Below, piece after piece: positions 1-7,357 of a stretch of 64,000 bases of DNA. Both the position numbers and the translations under genes were made by a program. This stretch comes from Candidatus Vecturithrix granuli (GTDB taxonomy: Bacteria > Moduliflexota > Moduliflexia > Moduliflexales > Moduliflexaceae): assembly GCA_000739535.1 (NCBI GenBank), contig DF820464.1, positions 31,572-95,571 of the forward strand, in the 5' to 3' direction. Below the pieces are notes generated by a model. It had not been told where the DNA came from, made no database searches, and was given only the letters and a program-made list of their open reading frames with translations. Position 1 is the first letter of the stretch. Each line of letters starts with the position of its first letter.

Positions 1-156
1 CCCTGGACGCATCTTCGACGCGGCACGATTTACAGCTTGAAAGGTCAACAAGAACAGGCAACGGCAGAGTTTCAACTAGTTTTGAAAATGGAAGATGTTC
101 TCCATGTACACGAATTGGCGCGGGGATTACTTGAACGACAACAACATCAGAACTAA
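1..156 (+). CDS. C-terminal fragment of a TPR-like protein
   Basis: Frame 1 is open from the window edge to TAA at 154-156 (51 residues). It contains a TPR-like helix pair (RGTIYSLKGQQEQATAEF, then a second hydrophobic helix) and ends in a Gln/His-rich tail. The gene starts outside the window. Spacing of Gly, Ala and aromatic residues fits the last tetratricopeptide unit of a larger protein. No function can be assigned from this fragment. Confidence 0.6.
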   Translation, partial: PWTHLRRGTIYSLKGQQEQATAEFQLVLKMEDVLHVHELARGLLERQQHQN

Positions 157-193
157 TCTTTTTTTGTTTCGATGCCTCTGCTTTGCCCGAGTT

Positions 194-658
194 TTATAAG
201 AAGAGAAACATGATCGAGATAAACAGCCAGAGGGTTGCCAGATACGACCGGCAATGCGTGAGGAGTTCATGTTGTCCGGTACGAATTCGATCTTTCCAGC
301 GATGGTAATCTTGCCAGATCGCAAACGACCATAAATACAGACACAGAAGGCTTTTGATTGTCAGCTCTCGGGCAGACCAGTCTGGAAAATACGCAACAGT
401 GAATGCCTGAATGAGCGTGTTGGCATATTCCAGGGTGATGGCAAAGATCACCAACCAGAGAAATTCATTATAAATGGTCGCTTTACGTTCGTCATAAAAT
501 AGGCCGGCCTGGTGTTTCGTCATGTTTTTCAGGTCAATTCTGCGAAACATGATCACCTGTAAGAATATTTGCTGCGCAAGAAGAACTAAAAAATAGACGC
601 AGGGCAGAAGAATAAGGATCAGGATTCCTAAGTAAAAAAAACGACTGAGAGAAAACAT
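194..658 (-). CDS. Small multi-pass membrane protein, unknown function
   Basis: About 154 residues with four hydrophobic segments (roughly residues 5-35, 65-90, 100-115 and 137-154) and charged loops. I recognise no family. I chose ATG at 658 over the GTG three bases upstream because GAAGG lies at a normal distance from it. It is divergent from the XRE regulator at 824, and its promoter region contains one of two identical inverted repeats (674-689). The neighbouring regulator therefore probably controls it. A toxin-like or stress membrane protein is possible, but nothing in the sequence proves that. Confidence 0.6.
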   Translation of the reverse strand: MFSLSRFFYLGILILILLPCVYFLVLLAQQIFLQVIMFRRIDLKNMTKHQAGLFYDERKATIYNEFLWLVIFAITLEYANTLIQAFTVAYFPDWSARELTIKSLLCLYLWSFAIWQDYHRWKDRIRTGQHELLTHCRSYLATLWLFISIMFLFL

Positions 659-673
659 CACTATGCACCTTCT

Positions 674-689
674 ATAACTTTTGAGTTAT
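674..689. promoter_or_regulatory. Operator-like inverted repeat, site 1
   Basis: ATAACT-TTTG-AGTTAT, perfect 6-bp arms with a 4-bp spacer. The same arms and spacer length recur at 714-729, exactly 40 bp away. It overlaps the likely -10 region (TATAGA read on the minus strand, 676-671) of the membrane protein gene. Probable binding site of the XRE protein encoded at 824. Confidence 0.6.
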
Positions 690-713
690 TAATTTGAATA
701 ATTTTTATTTTTA

Positions 714-729
714 ATAACTATATAGTTAT
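714..729. promoter_or_regulatory. Operator-like inverted repeat, site 2, overlapping a TATAAT -10 box
   Basis: ATAACT-ATAT-AGTTAT, the same arms as site 1. A perfect TATAAT lies at 727-732 in plus orientation and overlaps the right arm, so occupancy should repress the XRE gene. No good -35 box is visible. Confidence 0.6.
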
Positions 730-823
730 AATTTGTCAAGTATTTTTATAAATTTTTCAAAAAATATTGGCCAAAAAATGTGCCTGGCGCTTTGAAGATA
801 CCAGACATATTGGCAGGTTCGGA

Positions 824-1330
824 ATGGAATTTACGGAATTCATTAAAAAACGACGTGATCTACTCGATCTGACCCAGGAAGATCTGGCAAAGCGGCTGGG
901 AACAGCAACGGCGTATGTTGGTTTAATAGAACTTGGGAAACGGCGTCCGAAAAAAGTGACCTCCCTTGAAAAACTCCGAACTGCTCTGGAAATCGAGGAA
1001 CAGGACAGTGGCTGGTTTTTCCGATTTGTCACCTATGGGGAACAATCGGAATATTGCCAGAAATATCTCGATGCCTCCCGTTTCTACCGAACGCCGTTAG
1101 CACAAGGGATTGTACTCTCTGAGGATTCTCCGGTCTATCAGGCATTTTCCTCGGCAATCGAACACCCCAACGTGAACCCTGAACATTTACGTCAAGTGTT
1201 GATTTTGCTGCAAACCCCAGAGCATCCCTTGTCTCGCATGATTGATCTCTTGTTGGAAAAGCCCACTGAAATTCTGGAAACCCTGTTGGAACGTCTGCGC
1301 TTTGAATTGCAACTGCTCGAAAAAAAATAA
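824..1330 (+). CDS. XRE-family helix-turn-helix transcriptional regulator
   Basis: A 168-residue cytoplasmic DNA-binding protein. An HTH_3/XRE domain fills the N-terminus (FIKKRRDLLDLTQEDLAKRL, then GTATAYVGLIELGKRRP as the recognition-helix region). It is followed by a helical C-terminal region of about 100 residues without a recognised ligand domain. The frame is open from a TTG at 767, but those 19 residues have no ribosome binding site and precede the usual domain start, so ATG 824 is preferred with moderate confidence. Two identical palindromes lie between this gene and the divergent membrane protein gene, one overlapping its own -10 box. This arrangement is typical of an autorepressor that also controls its neighbour. 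Confidence 0.8.
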   Translation: MEFTEFIKKRRDLLDLTQEDLAKRLGTATAYVGLIELGKRRPKKVTSLEKLRTALEIEEQDSGWFFRFVTYGEQSEYCQKYLDASRFYRTPLAQGIVLSEDSPVYQAFSSAIEHPNVNPEHLRQVLILLQTPEHPLSRMIDLLLEKPTEILETLLERLRFELQLLEKK

Positions 1331-1350
1331 TAAGAAGCACGAAAAATTTA

Positions 1351-1356
1351 TTGACA
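1351..1356 (+). promoter_or_regulatory. -35-like box upstream of tRNA-Gly
   Basis: A perfect TTGACA stands 59 bases before the tRNA. No convincing -10 hexamer is found at the ideal spacing (the region reads AATGTGTTACTTAT), so this promoter call is tentative. Confidence 0.35.
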
Positions 1357-1414
1357 AAATTTTGTAATGGCAGAATGTGTTACTTATCATAAAGAAATTG
1401 AATAATTCAGGTAA

Positions 1415-1487
1415 GCGGGTGTAACTCAGTTGGCAGAGTGCAAGCTTCCCAAGCTTGGAGTCGCGGGTTCGACCCCCGTCACCCGCT
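1415..1487 (+). tRNA. tRNA-Gly (anticodon CCC)
   Basis: A 73-nt cloverleaf drawn by hand. Acceptor GCGGGTG pairs with CACCCGC with discriminator T. The anticodon stem is CAAGC/GCTTG with loop TTCCCAA, giving anticodon CCC. The T arm is GCGGG-TTCGACC-CCCGT. CCA is not encoded. It would decode GGG and complement a GCC or TCC tRNA-Gly elsewhere. Confidence 0.95.
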
Positions 1488-1512
1488 TTAAACTTGATGA
1501 TGGAAGAGATTC

Positions 1513-1556
1513 AAAGGGCAAGTACCTCGAAAAAGAGGACTTGCCTTTTGTTTTGC
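1513..1556 (+). terminator. Intrinsic terminator after tRNA-Gly
   Basis: A long stem (AAAGGGCAAGT at 1513-1523 against ACTTGCCTTTT at 1539-1549, with an inner CCTC/GAGG pairing) is followed by a T-rich tract TTTTGTTTTG. Confidence 0.75.
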
Positions 1557-1570
1557 AAAATAATTGAATA

Positions 1571-1891
1571 ATGAAACAGAATACCTGGTACGCAAAAATA
1601 AAACGAACCTTTGGAGCATTTTTCCCGGTCGCAAAAAATCGTCAGGGGCAATGCCAACGCTGCGGCGCATGCTGTCATCTGCCTATACGTTGTTGGTTTT
1701 TGAAACAGCGGCCTGACGGCACCCAATATTGCGTCATTTATCCTTTTCGGCCGTTAAATTGCCGCAAATATCCCCGGACAGCATCGGAACATATCACGCA
1801 ATCCACCTGTGGATTTTCTTTTGATTCCGCGAAACCGGATGCAAAAACTATACCTTCACACTCCAATAGCAAGGTACCTGCGCCGAAATAG
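1571..1891 (+). CDS. YkgJ-family cysteine-cluster protein
   Basis: A 106-residue protein with the Cys pattern of the YkgJ/CxxCxxCC family: CQRCGACCHLP at about residues 31-41, a second Cys in CWFL, then YCVIYPFRPLNCRKYP and a final Cys in the C-terminal half. Family members are thought to bind zinc or an iron-sulfur centre; their biochemical role is not established. The N-terminus is basic (KIKRTFGAFFPVAKNR). It stands alone between the tRNA terminator and a convergent gene. The stop is followed by about 100 bases without coding signal. Confidence 0.75.
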   Translation: MKQNTWYAKIKRTFGAFFPVAKNRQGQCQRCGACCHLPIRCWFLKQRPDGTQYCVIYPFRPLNCRKYPRTASEHITQSTCGFSFDSAKPDAKTIPSHSNSKVPAPK

Positions 1892-1991
1892 GAAAACAAG
1901 GACTCTTCTGCTGGCGACTTCATCGTCATGCTTGAGTAGAGAGGAGGAGGCATTGAACGCTCAAAGACTTCAACATCGAGTTTCAAAGAAT

Positions 1992-3017
1992 TCATTGAGA
2001 TTCTTGATGCCATGTTTTCCATTGTCCAGTGTTTTCTCCGAAATCCTGACCTGAAAGATGAACAAGAGCTTCATGTGCATGATAGCGCACCAGAGACGAC
2101 TCATCGGACAGCGCATTGATCAAAAGTCTCATGGCGTGTTTATCATTCAACCACCCAATAGATTGCACGGCTGCGATGCGAACAAGTTCTTCAGGATCGG
2201 TCAGGGCATGCGCTAACGTCTCTATCGCTTGTTGGAGTTCCTGTTCTGTGATTATATTCTGACTTGCCTGTCCTAACGAGAAGATGGCGGCCTCTCTGAT
2301 ATTCCTGTCCTGCTCACGCGATGCCGCAATGAGGGCCTGGATAATCCGAGATTCGCCGCCCTGATTTCCCAAAGTCCAGGCTGCGGCCGAACGTAAATAA
2401 AACGGTTCATCAGGATTGTGCAACAGCGCGATTATTGGCTCAATAATTCTAGCATCCTTCAGATCTCTCAGTAGATGAATTGTCTCAAGCTGTTTGGCGG
2501 CATCAGCACTTTTCAAAGTCTGAAGCAGACGCTCAATATCAGGCGGCCTGTTTATCATGTAGGTGAATCCGAATAATCCGGCCACAATCACCATAAATGC
2601 AGCGATAATCGGAATTCTGTCAGGAGAGTGGAATTGGAGCAATCGTATCAAAGAGACACTTCCGGCAAGCAGAGAGGCTATTGCAGCCGCTGGCACTGCT
2701 ATTGATTGACATAAGAAAGCAACTATCCACCCGTAAGATCCCATTGAGCTGCCCCAAAGCTGGTCTGCGATGTGCACTATGATGAATGCGCAGATCAACA
2801 TGACGCTGCTGATGATTCCGATTATGCGCAGATGCGTGGCAAACACGGCAATCAGCACACTTCCGATGATCACACCGAAGGGCACGGAATTCAGCAGCAG
2901 CGGATACCAGGAGCCGAGGTGAAAACGGGCGTTTTCCGGCCTGAAATACAGCAGATACCCGGCGCACGTTATCAGGCCAAGCCATAAGGCAAGTAAAATT
3001 CCTCGTAAATGCATCAT
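1992..3017 (-). CDS. Membrane-anchored HEAT-repeat protein
   Basis: 341 residues. The N-terminal half has about five transmembrane helices (roughly residues 5-25, 40-62, 66-88, 95-125 and 140-160). From about 170 to the end it is built of HEAT or PBS-lyase-type repeats, seen as recurrent D-x-x-x-R-x-x-A-x-x-x-L/I-G units (e.g. DEPFYLRSAAAWTLGNQGG and DRNIREAAIFSLGQAS). Such repeats act as cytoplasmic protein-binding solenoids. No catalytic motif is seen, so an adaptor or scaffold role at the membrane is the most that can be inferred. A palindromic repeat related to family B lies just upstream (3021-3076). Confidence 0.7.
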   Translation of the reverse strand: MMHLRGILLALWLGLITCAGYLLYFRPENARFHLGSWYPLLLNSVPFGVIIGSVLIAVFATHLRIIGIISSVMLICAFIIVHIADQLWGSSMGSYGWIVAFLCQSIAVPAAAIASLLAGSVSLIRLLQFHSPDRIPIIAAFMVIVAGLFGFTYMINRPPDIERLLQTLKSADAAKQLETIHLLRDLKDARIIEPIIALLHNPDEPFYLRSAAAWTLGNQGGESRIIQALIAASREQDRNIREAAIFSLGQASQNIITEQELQQAIETLAHALTDPEELVRIAAVQSIGWLNDKHAMRLLINALSDESSLVRYHAHEALVHLSGQDFGENTGQWKTWHQESQ

Positions 3018-3020
3018 AAC

Positions 3021-3076
3021 CAGGAGTACAAACGTGAGTTTGTCCTTTTGGCAAATTCAAATTTGCACTCCTGAAC
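3021..3076. repeat. Palindromic intergenic repeat, divergent family B copy
   Basis: Outer arms CAGGAGT and ACTCCTG enclose two small hairpins (AAAC...GTTT and CAAATT...AATTTG). The outline matches the clearer copies at 25510-25581 and 50932-50982, although the core differs. Confidence 0.4.
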
Positions 3077-3100
3077 ACCGCTCGTCAATTACAATTTGAC

Positions 3101-3709
3101 TTAACACCATTCCGGGGCAACACAGCGAAAGTCTCCGGATTTGAGGATAGCGATCAATTCGTGCTCATCTGCCGGAATTCGGGAGAGCAGATTGTAATAG
3201 CGGCCTAAACCGGACCTATGATGCGCATCGGAATTACTCAGAATAGGAACGCCAAGCGTCTCTGCCAGATGAACAATCCGACGTTGCAATGTGATCATGA
3301 TATTATTTGAAAACGCTTCCACAGCGTGGGGTGGAAATTGGTCGTGTTCGATTTCGATGGCCGGATTAAAGCGAAACGGGTGATTCAACGCGAGAAACCC
3401 GCCTTGCTCACGGATAAACGCATACAGTTCAGGATAACGCCATCGGCGGCGTTCCAGAACGTCATCGTGCACTCCCAAGACCAGAAGGTGCTCTCCGCCA
3501 ATGACGCTCATTTCAATGCCGCTAAAAATCCGAAATGGTGCATATTGGCGGTTGAATTTGCGTATACGAGTCAAGGGAAAGAGGGTATCATGATCAGCAA
3601 AGACAATCGCGTCAAGTCCGGCCGCAATAGCGGCTTCAATTTGTTCTGCAGCAGTTGACCGTCCACAAGCAGAGTAGTCGCGCGTATGCACATGTAAATC
3701 AATTTTCAT
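3101..3709 (-). CDS. PHP-domain metal-dependent phosphoesterase
   Basis: About 202 residues starting MKIDLHVHT. PHP-domain motifs: HVHT at 6-9, FADHDTL at about 42, a Glu in the GIEMSV segment, LNHPFRF, and SNSDAHHR near the C-terminus. These provide the His/Asp/Glu ligands for two or three metals. The family includes histidinol phosphatase, RNase AM-type and polymerase-associated phosphoesterases; the substrate here is unknown. The start at 3709 is preferred over an ATG six codons upstream because its ATG overlaps the TGA of the GNAT gene (ATGA, 3706-3709), implying translational coupling. Confidence 0.85.
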   Translation of the reverse strand: MKIDLHVHTRDYSACGRSTAAEQIEAAIAAGLDAIVFADHDTLFPLTRIRKFNRQYAPFRIFSGIEMSVIGGEHLLVLGVHDDVLERRRWRYPELYAFIREQGGFLALNHPFRFNPAIEIEHDQFPPHAVEAFSNNIMITLQRRIVHLAETLGVPILSNSDAHHRSGLGRYYNLLSRIPADEHELIAILKSGDFRCVAPEWC

Positions 3710-4242
3710 GAATTTCGTTGTTCCCATTCATGGCGTAAAATCCCATATATCAGTAAATCCTGAAGCTTTTCATCTTTCCACACATGTTTGCGTAAACGGC
3801 CTTCATAACAAAATCCGTTTTTTTCTAATACGCGAACCGATCCGGGATTCGATTCAAAGATGCACGCCTGAATTCTCACGATATTATGATGGGTAAACAT
3901 ATACTCCGTCATGGCGCGAGCGGCTTCAGTCATGATGCCTTGCCCCCAATAAGGCTCCCCGAGCCAATAACCTAATTCTGCGGTTTTACAATGGACCCCT
4001 TCAAAGAGTTTGAAGCCGATGGTGCCGATCAGTTCATCTGCCGTGCTAATCGCAAAGTTCGTCTCTACCATCTGATGTTTCACGATGTCGAGCCAGGAAC
4101 GTGCATCCTCTTCAGTATAAGGGTGCGGGAAAAGGTGCGTGAGCATCAACCAGATTTTGCGATTATTGGCATATTTAACCAGAGCAGCGACATCGGCGTC
4201 TTCATAACTGCGAATATACCATTTTCCAACAGCCAGTTTCAT
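3706..4242 (-). CDS. GNAT-family N-acetyltransferase (RimJ/RimL-like)
   Basis: About 178 residues of the acetyltransferase fold. The acetyl-CoA binding segment reads LGYWLGEPYWGQGIMTEAA, followed by a motif-B region NIVRIQACIFESNPGSVRVL and EKNGFCYEGRLRKHVWKD. This resembles ribosomal-protein N-acetyltransferases of the RimJ/RimL group and relatives acting on small amines. The start at 4242 is chosen because AAAGGA precedes it at good spacing; an ATG six codons upstream has none. The gene overlaps the downstream PHP gene by four bases. Substrate unknown. Confidence 0.85.
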   Translation of the reverse strand: MKLAVGKWYIRSYEDADVAALVKYANNRKIWLMLTHLFPHPYTEEDARSWLDIVKHQMVETNFAISTADELIGTIGFKLFEGVHCKTAELGYWLGEPYWGQGIMTEAARAMTEYMFTHHNIVRIQACIFESNPGSVRVLEKNGFCYEGRLRKHVWKDEKLQDLLIYGILRHEWEQRNS

Positions 4243-4294
4243 GGTCTTGTTTCCTTTCATGTCTCTGAGATTTCGGGAATTTCAAAGGGGAAGT

Positions 4295-5203
4295 TCAGCG
4301 ATCCATGTCAATAGTGGTCTGAAATACAATAACCGCTTGCCCTCCAATTTTTACCTTCATCGGTCTTCCATGTTCCATGTCAACAATCACGGCAATACGC
4401 CCGGTTCGCCCCATCGCTTCTCCTTGTTGGGCAATAAATCGGAACTGCGTATAATTATGGTGAACTAATCCATGCTGAATCAGATAGGCTCCTAACGGGC
4501 CATTGGCATTGCCAGTCACCGGATCTTCCGGGACCCCGGAAATCGGGGCAAACATGCGACCATGGACGAGTATATCAGGAATATCGGAATCGAGAGTAAA
4601 CACAAAATACCCATTGCAGGAAATCTGCCTGCTGATCTCGCACAAGGCCATGAAATCGGGTGCAAGCGCATTCAATGTCGCTTTGCGGCGAATTCCGATC
4701 ATGACCTTTCCATATCCGGTTGAGGCGATCTGGATAGGGCAGCGTGGATCAAGTTCATCCTGCGAAAGATGCAGTGCAGCAATAATTTGCTCTTGAACAC
4801 GCTCTTCAAAAGGTTCCGCAATGTTAATTTCTCCCTGAGTCATCAGGATGCTGTACCCTGCGGCATCGTTGATGACTTCTACGGGAAGAATTCCCGCGCC
4901 GGTTTTTTGCAGCACAGTACAAGAAGGAAGCTGCATTTCTCTCGCCCTGACCATATGTGCCGCAATCGTGGCATGGCCACAGATAGGCACTTCGGATCGG
5001 GGAGTAAAAAACCGTACCCAAACATCATGATCCGGTCCGGTAGGCGAGAACACAAAGGCGGTTTCCGAATTGTTCAACTCCCGCGCAATCGCCAACATTT
5101 CGGATGCTGATAAACCATCTGCGTTGATAACCACGCCCGCCGGATTGCCGCGAAAGCGTTCTGAGGTAAACGCATCAACCTGATATAGGCGATATGTTTT
5201 CAT
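4295..5203 (-). CDS. PhzF-family isomerase
   Basis: 302 residues, the normal length for the PhzF/diaminopimelate-epimerase fold. Landmarks are YQVDAFTSERFRGNPAGV at 7-24, the catalytic-Glu motif NNSETAFVF (Glu about 47), PICGHATIAA near 75, and a mirrored second half with GVPEDPVTGNANGPLGAYL near 222. PhzF isomerises trans-2,3-dihydro-3-hydroxyanthranilate in phenazine producers. No other phenazine gene is here, so this is probably one of the many PhzF-like enzymes of unknown substrate. It is the first of three genes read towards 3.1 kb. Confidence 0.9.
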   Translation of the reverse strand: MKTYRLYQVDAFTSERFRGNPAGVVINADGLSASEMLAIARELNNSETAFVFSPTGPDHDVWVRFFTPRSEVPICGHATIAAHMVRAREMQLPSCTVLQKTGAGILPVEVINDAAGYSILMTQGEINIAEPFEERVQEQIIAALHLSQDELDPRCPIQIASTGYGKVMIGIRRKATLNALAPDFMALCEISRQISCNGYFVFTLDSDIPDILVHGRMFAPISGVPEDPVTGNANGPLGAYLIQHGLVHHNYTQFRFIAQQGEAMGRTGRIAVIVDMEHGRPMKVKIGGQAVIVFQTTIDMDR

Positions 5204-5231
5204 ACATTAACCTGCTAATCTCTATACCTTT

Positions 5232-5747
5232 TCATACCTTTTCAAGTCGAAATCGCCATTTGCAGTACATATCGGCCGGATGCGGATCGGGCGGCGCAAA
5301 CAGGCATTCAACGCGAATGCGAGCATCTATGGCCTGAGCGAAACTTGTAAATTCACCACGATGCATCTCTTTACACACATATTCGCCCAATCCGCGTTTA
5401 AGCCGCGCTTCTTGCGTCGGGCAGGAGGGGACGGAAATCAGGACTTCATCTTCAGATTCCTGAATGTGATACCCCACAAGAATGCACCAGGGAAACAGGC
5501 GCAAGGCTTTCACGAATCCTTGTAATCCGCTTTCCTGAATGTGAAAACGAGCGACAAGATCTTTGGCCCCCATTCCGCCAACGCGTTCCCACACCCGTTC
5601 ATTGAGGCGTTCAGCAGTAGGCTGGTCAAAGTGTTCTGCAATGTAAAGAAACCAGAAAGCATCCATCACGCGATAATGCCACAGCAGAAACTCGATATAG
5701 TTTCTGAGTTCCGGAGCTTCCATCTGTTGAAATATTGTCAGATCCAT
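5232..5747 (-). CDS. DUF6125-like protein
   Basis: 171 residues. The segments [17 protein letters not shown] and [19 protein letters not shown], and the Cys-bearing C-terminal [19 protein letters not shown], match my memory of the DUF6125 family, related to L-2-amino-thiazoline-4-carboxylate hydrolase-like proteins. Conserved Cys and His residues suggest a small-molecule or metal-binding role, but no activity is established. It is soluble, with no signal peptide. It lies between the PhzF gene and the polyferredoxin gene on the same strand. Confidence 0.6.
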   Translation of the reverse strand: MDLTIFQQMEAPELRNYIEFLLWHYRVMDAFWFLYIAEHFDQPTAERLNERVWERVGGMGAKDLVARFHIQESGLQGFVKALRLFPWCILVGYHIQESEDEVLISVPSCPTQEARLKRGLGEYVCKEMHRGEFTSFAQAIDARIRVECLFAPPDPHPADMYCKWRFRLEKV

Positions 5748-5782
5748 ACATGAACCTCAGATGAGAATGAGTTAAAAGAGGA

Positions 5783-6526
5783 CTAACTTCTGTTGCATTC
5801 ATAACGCGTAAAGGTGAATCGCATCACTTGTGCCGGACAAGCGTTTGAACACTCGGCGCACAAGATACATTCTGAGTGTTCCATTTTCCCTGACTTTACC
5901 AGGCTGCTCACATCAATGCCCATTGGACAGACTTTATTACACGTCTGGCAATCGGTACACTTCAGTTGGTCAGCTTTCAGTCTGAGTCCGGGAAGTCTCA
6001 GGGTGTTCCCCAATTTCCTGCCGAAGATCATGAACGGAGCTATCCAGCACCCATAATGGCAGAGCGCTCTTTTTCCCAGCCCCATACATAATGAAAAAAG
6101 GATGATGAGAACCAAATAATAGGGGATGTAATAAAGAGGTTGAGATACGGAAATTCCGTGATCAAGGGCAAACCACAAATCTATATGCAACTTCCCTATT
6201 TGAGACAACAGGATGACAAGAAGCGCAGTGAACCATAAGGCCCAGATTACATACTTGATTCTGTCCTTCTTTCCGGCAAAAATTTTCTTATCATTGATAT
6301 AAAAACACGTTTCCTGAAAACCACCACAGGGCATTATCCATCCACACGGTGCTCTGCCAAAGAATATTCCAACAACAAAAAGACTCAGAAAGACAAAGAT
6401 ACTGATCGCAATTCCCCCGACTAACGCAGCTTTTATAGGGATATACGGAGAAATGTAAAACTGAAGAATCGGTGTGAGTAGAAAAAACCAAAATAATACA
6501 CCTCTCCTTATCCTGACAATCTTCAT
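5783..6526 (-). CDS. Membrane 4Fe-4S polyferredoxin (NapH/YccM-like)
   Basis: 247 residues with about five membrane helices and two C-terminal ferredoxin clusters (CTDCQTCNKVCP at about 191-202 and CILCAECSNACP at about 221-232). The membrane part carries the Cys motifs usual in the NapH/NosR/YccM group: APCGWIMPCGG and LCHYGCWIAP. These proteins pass electrons between quinol and periplasmic or cytoplasmic acceptors. No partner reductase is adjacent, so its pathway is unknown. GGGAGG precedes the ATG. Confidence 0.85.
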   Translation of the reverse strand: MKIVRIRRGVLFWFFLLTPILQFYISPYIPIKAALVGGIAISIFVFLSLFVVGIFFGRAPCGWIMPCGGFQETCFYINDKKIFAGKKDRIKYVIWALWFTALLVILLSQIGKLHIDLWFALDHGISVSQPLYYIPYYLVLIILFSLCMGLGKRALCHYGCWIAPFMIFGRKLGNTLRLPGLRLKADQLKCTDCQTCNKVCPMGIDVSSLVKSGKMEHSECILCAECSNACPAQVMRFTFTRYECNRS

Positions 6527-6601
6527 AACACACCTCCCAAATTTATACTGACAGATTCAAGACAATCCACCTCAGTGATTTCCTGGAAAACGAGAAAATC
6601 A

Positions 6602-7276
6602 TCAGAAGAGGGGCAGTGTCAAGTTTTTGTTTTTATGAAATTGAAGAGATGGCAGGGCAAGAAAATCCGGAATAACGGTGGAAGCCCCGGCCTGACGAAG
6701 CGCAGATGCCTTTTCAGGCTTACCAATCCCGATGCAAGAGGCTCCGGTCGCGATTGCCGCCTTGACGCCGCTTACGGCGTCTTCAAACACCAGGCAATGC
6801 TCCGGGGATTTCTCCAATTTCTCAGCAGCCAGCAGGTAACAATCGGGATATGGTTTCCCGCGCCGAATATCGTTGACCGTCACCTGCACGCTGAACATCC
6901 CTTCAATGCCAAGCTGCTGGCAGACTGTTTGCACTTTCCAGCGATCACCGCTGGTGACAATCGCGGTCGGAATCGCATGTTGCTTGAGGATTGTCAAAAA
7001 CGACACAACTCCTCGTACGGCGGTATAGGTTAAATTTATTTCGTAGGTTTCCATGTCCGCCATGATCTTCTGGCGTTCGTCCGCGCTCAACTGCGGAAAG
7101 AGCATGTCAAACGTATGAATTGCCGGACAGCCGTAAATATGCTGCTGAAAATCCGCCGGGGTGAGTTCGACCTGATATGTTTGCGCGATTTTTTGCCAGA
7201 AGGCTGTCACCGAATTTTCTGTATCAATAATCACCCCATCCATGTCGAAGAGCACGGCTTCATAACATGATGTCAT
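6602..7276 (-). CDS. HAD-family phosphatase, beta-phosphoglucomutase-like
   Basis: 224 residues of HAD subfamily IA. Motif I is LFDMDGVIIDTE (nucleophile Asp11, acid Asp13), motif II is the Ser/Thr in AIVTSG, and Lys in RRGKPYPDCY with FEDAVSGVKAA forms motifs III/IV. The cap inserted after motif I is helical, as in beta-phosphoglucomutase and phosphoglycolate phosphatase. Which sugar or organic phosphate it cleaves is not readable. It is followed on the minus strand by an intergenic run of about 70 bases before the polyferredoxin gene. Confidence 0.85.
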   Translation of the reverse strand: MTSCYEAVLFDMDGVIIDTENSVTAFWQKIAQTYQVELTPADFQQHIYGCPAIHTFDMLFPQLSADERQKIMADMETYEINLTYTAVRGVVSFLTILKQHAIPTAIVTSGDRWKVQTVCQQLGIEGMFSVQVTVNDIRRGKPYPDCYLLAAEKLEKSPEHCLVFEDAVSGVKAAIATGASCIGIGKPEKASALRQAGASTVIPDFLALPSLQFHKNKNLTLPLF

Positions 7277-7295
7277 ATTCGTTCTCTATCTTTTT

Positions 7296-7332
7296 CAAAA
7301 ACCGAGTTTTTTGAAAAAACTCGGTTTTTTTA
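7296..7332. terminator. Symmetrical intrinsic terminator
   Basis: AAAAACCGAGTTTTTT pairs with GAAAAAACTCGGTTTTT. U-tracts are available on both strands. It ends the aminotransferase transcript (minus strand). The same type of AAAACCSG hairpin recurs at 31823 and 36680. Confidence 0.85.
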
Positions 7333-7357
7333 TAGTTACATAAAACTATCTACTACT

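Noticed and set aside
767..823. TTG-initiated extension of the XRE regulator
   Set aside because: No ribosome binding site, and the residues precede the normal start of the HTH domain.
4295..5203. A phenazine biosynthesis operon
   Set aside because: PhzF-like enzymes are widespread and no other phz gene is nearby.
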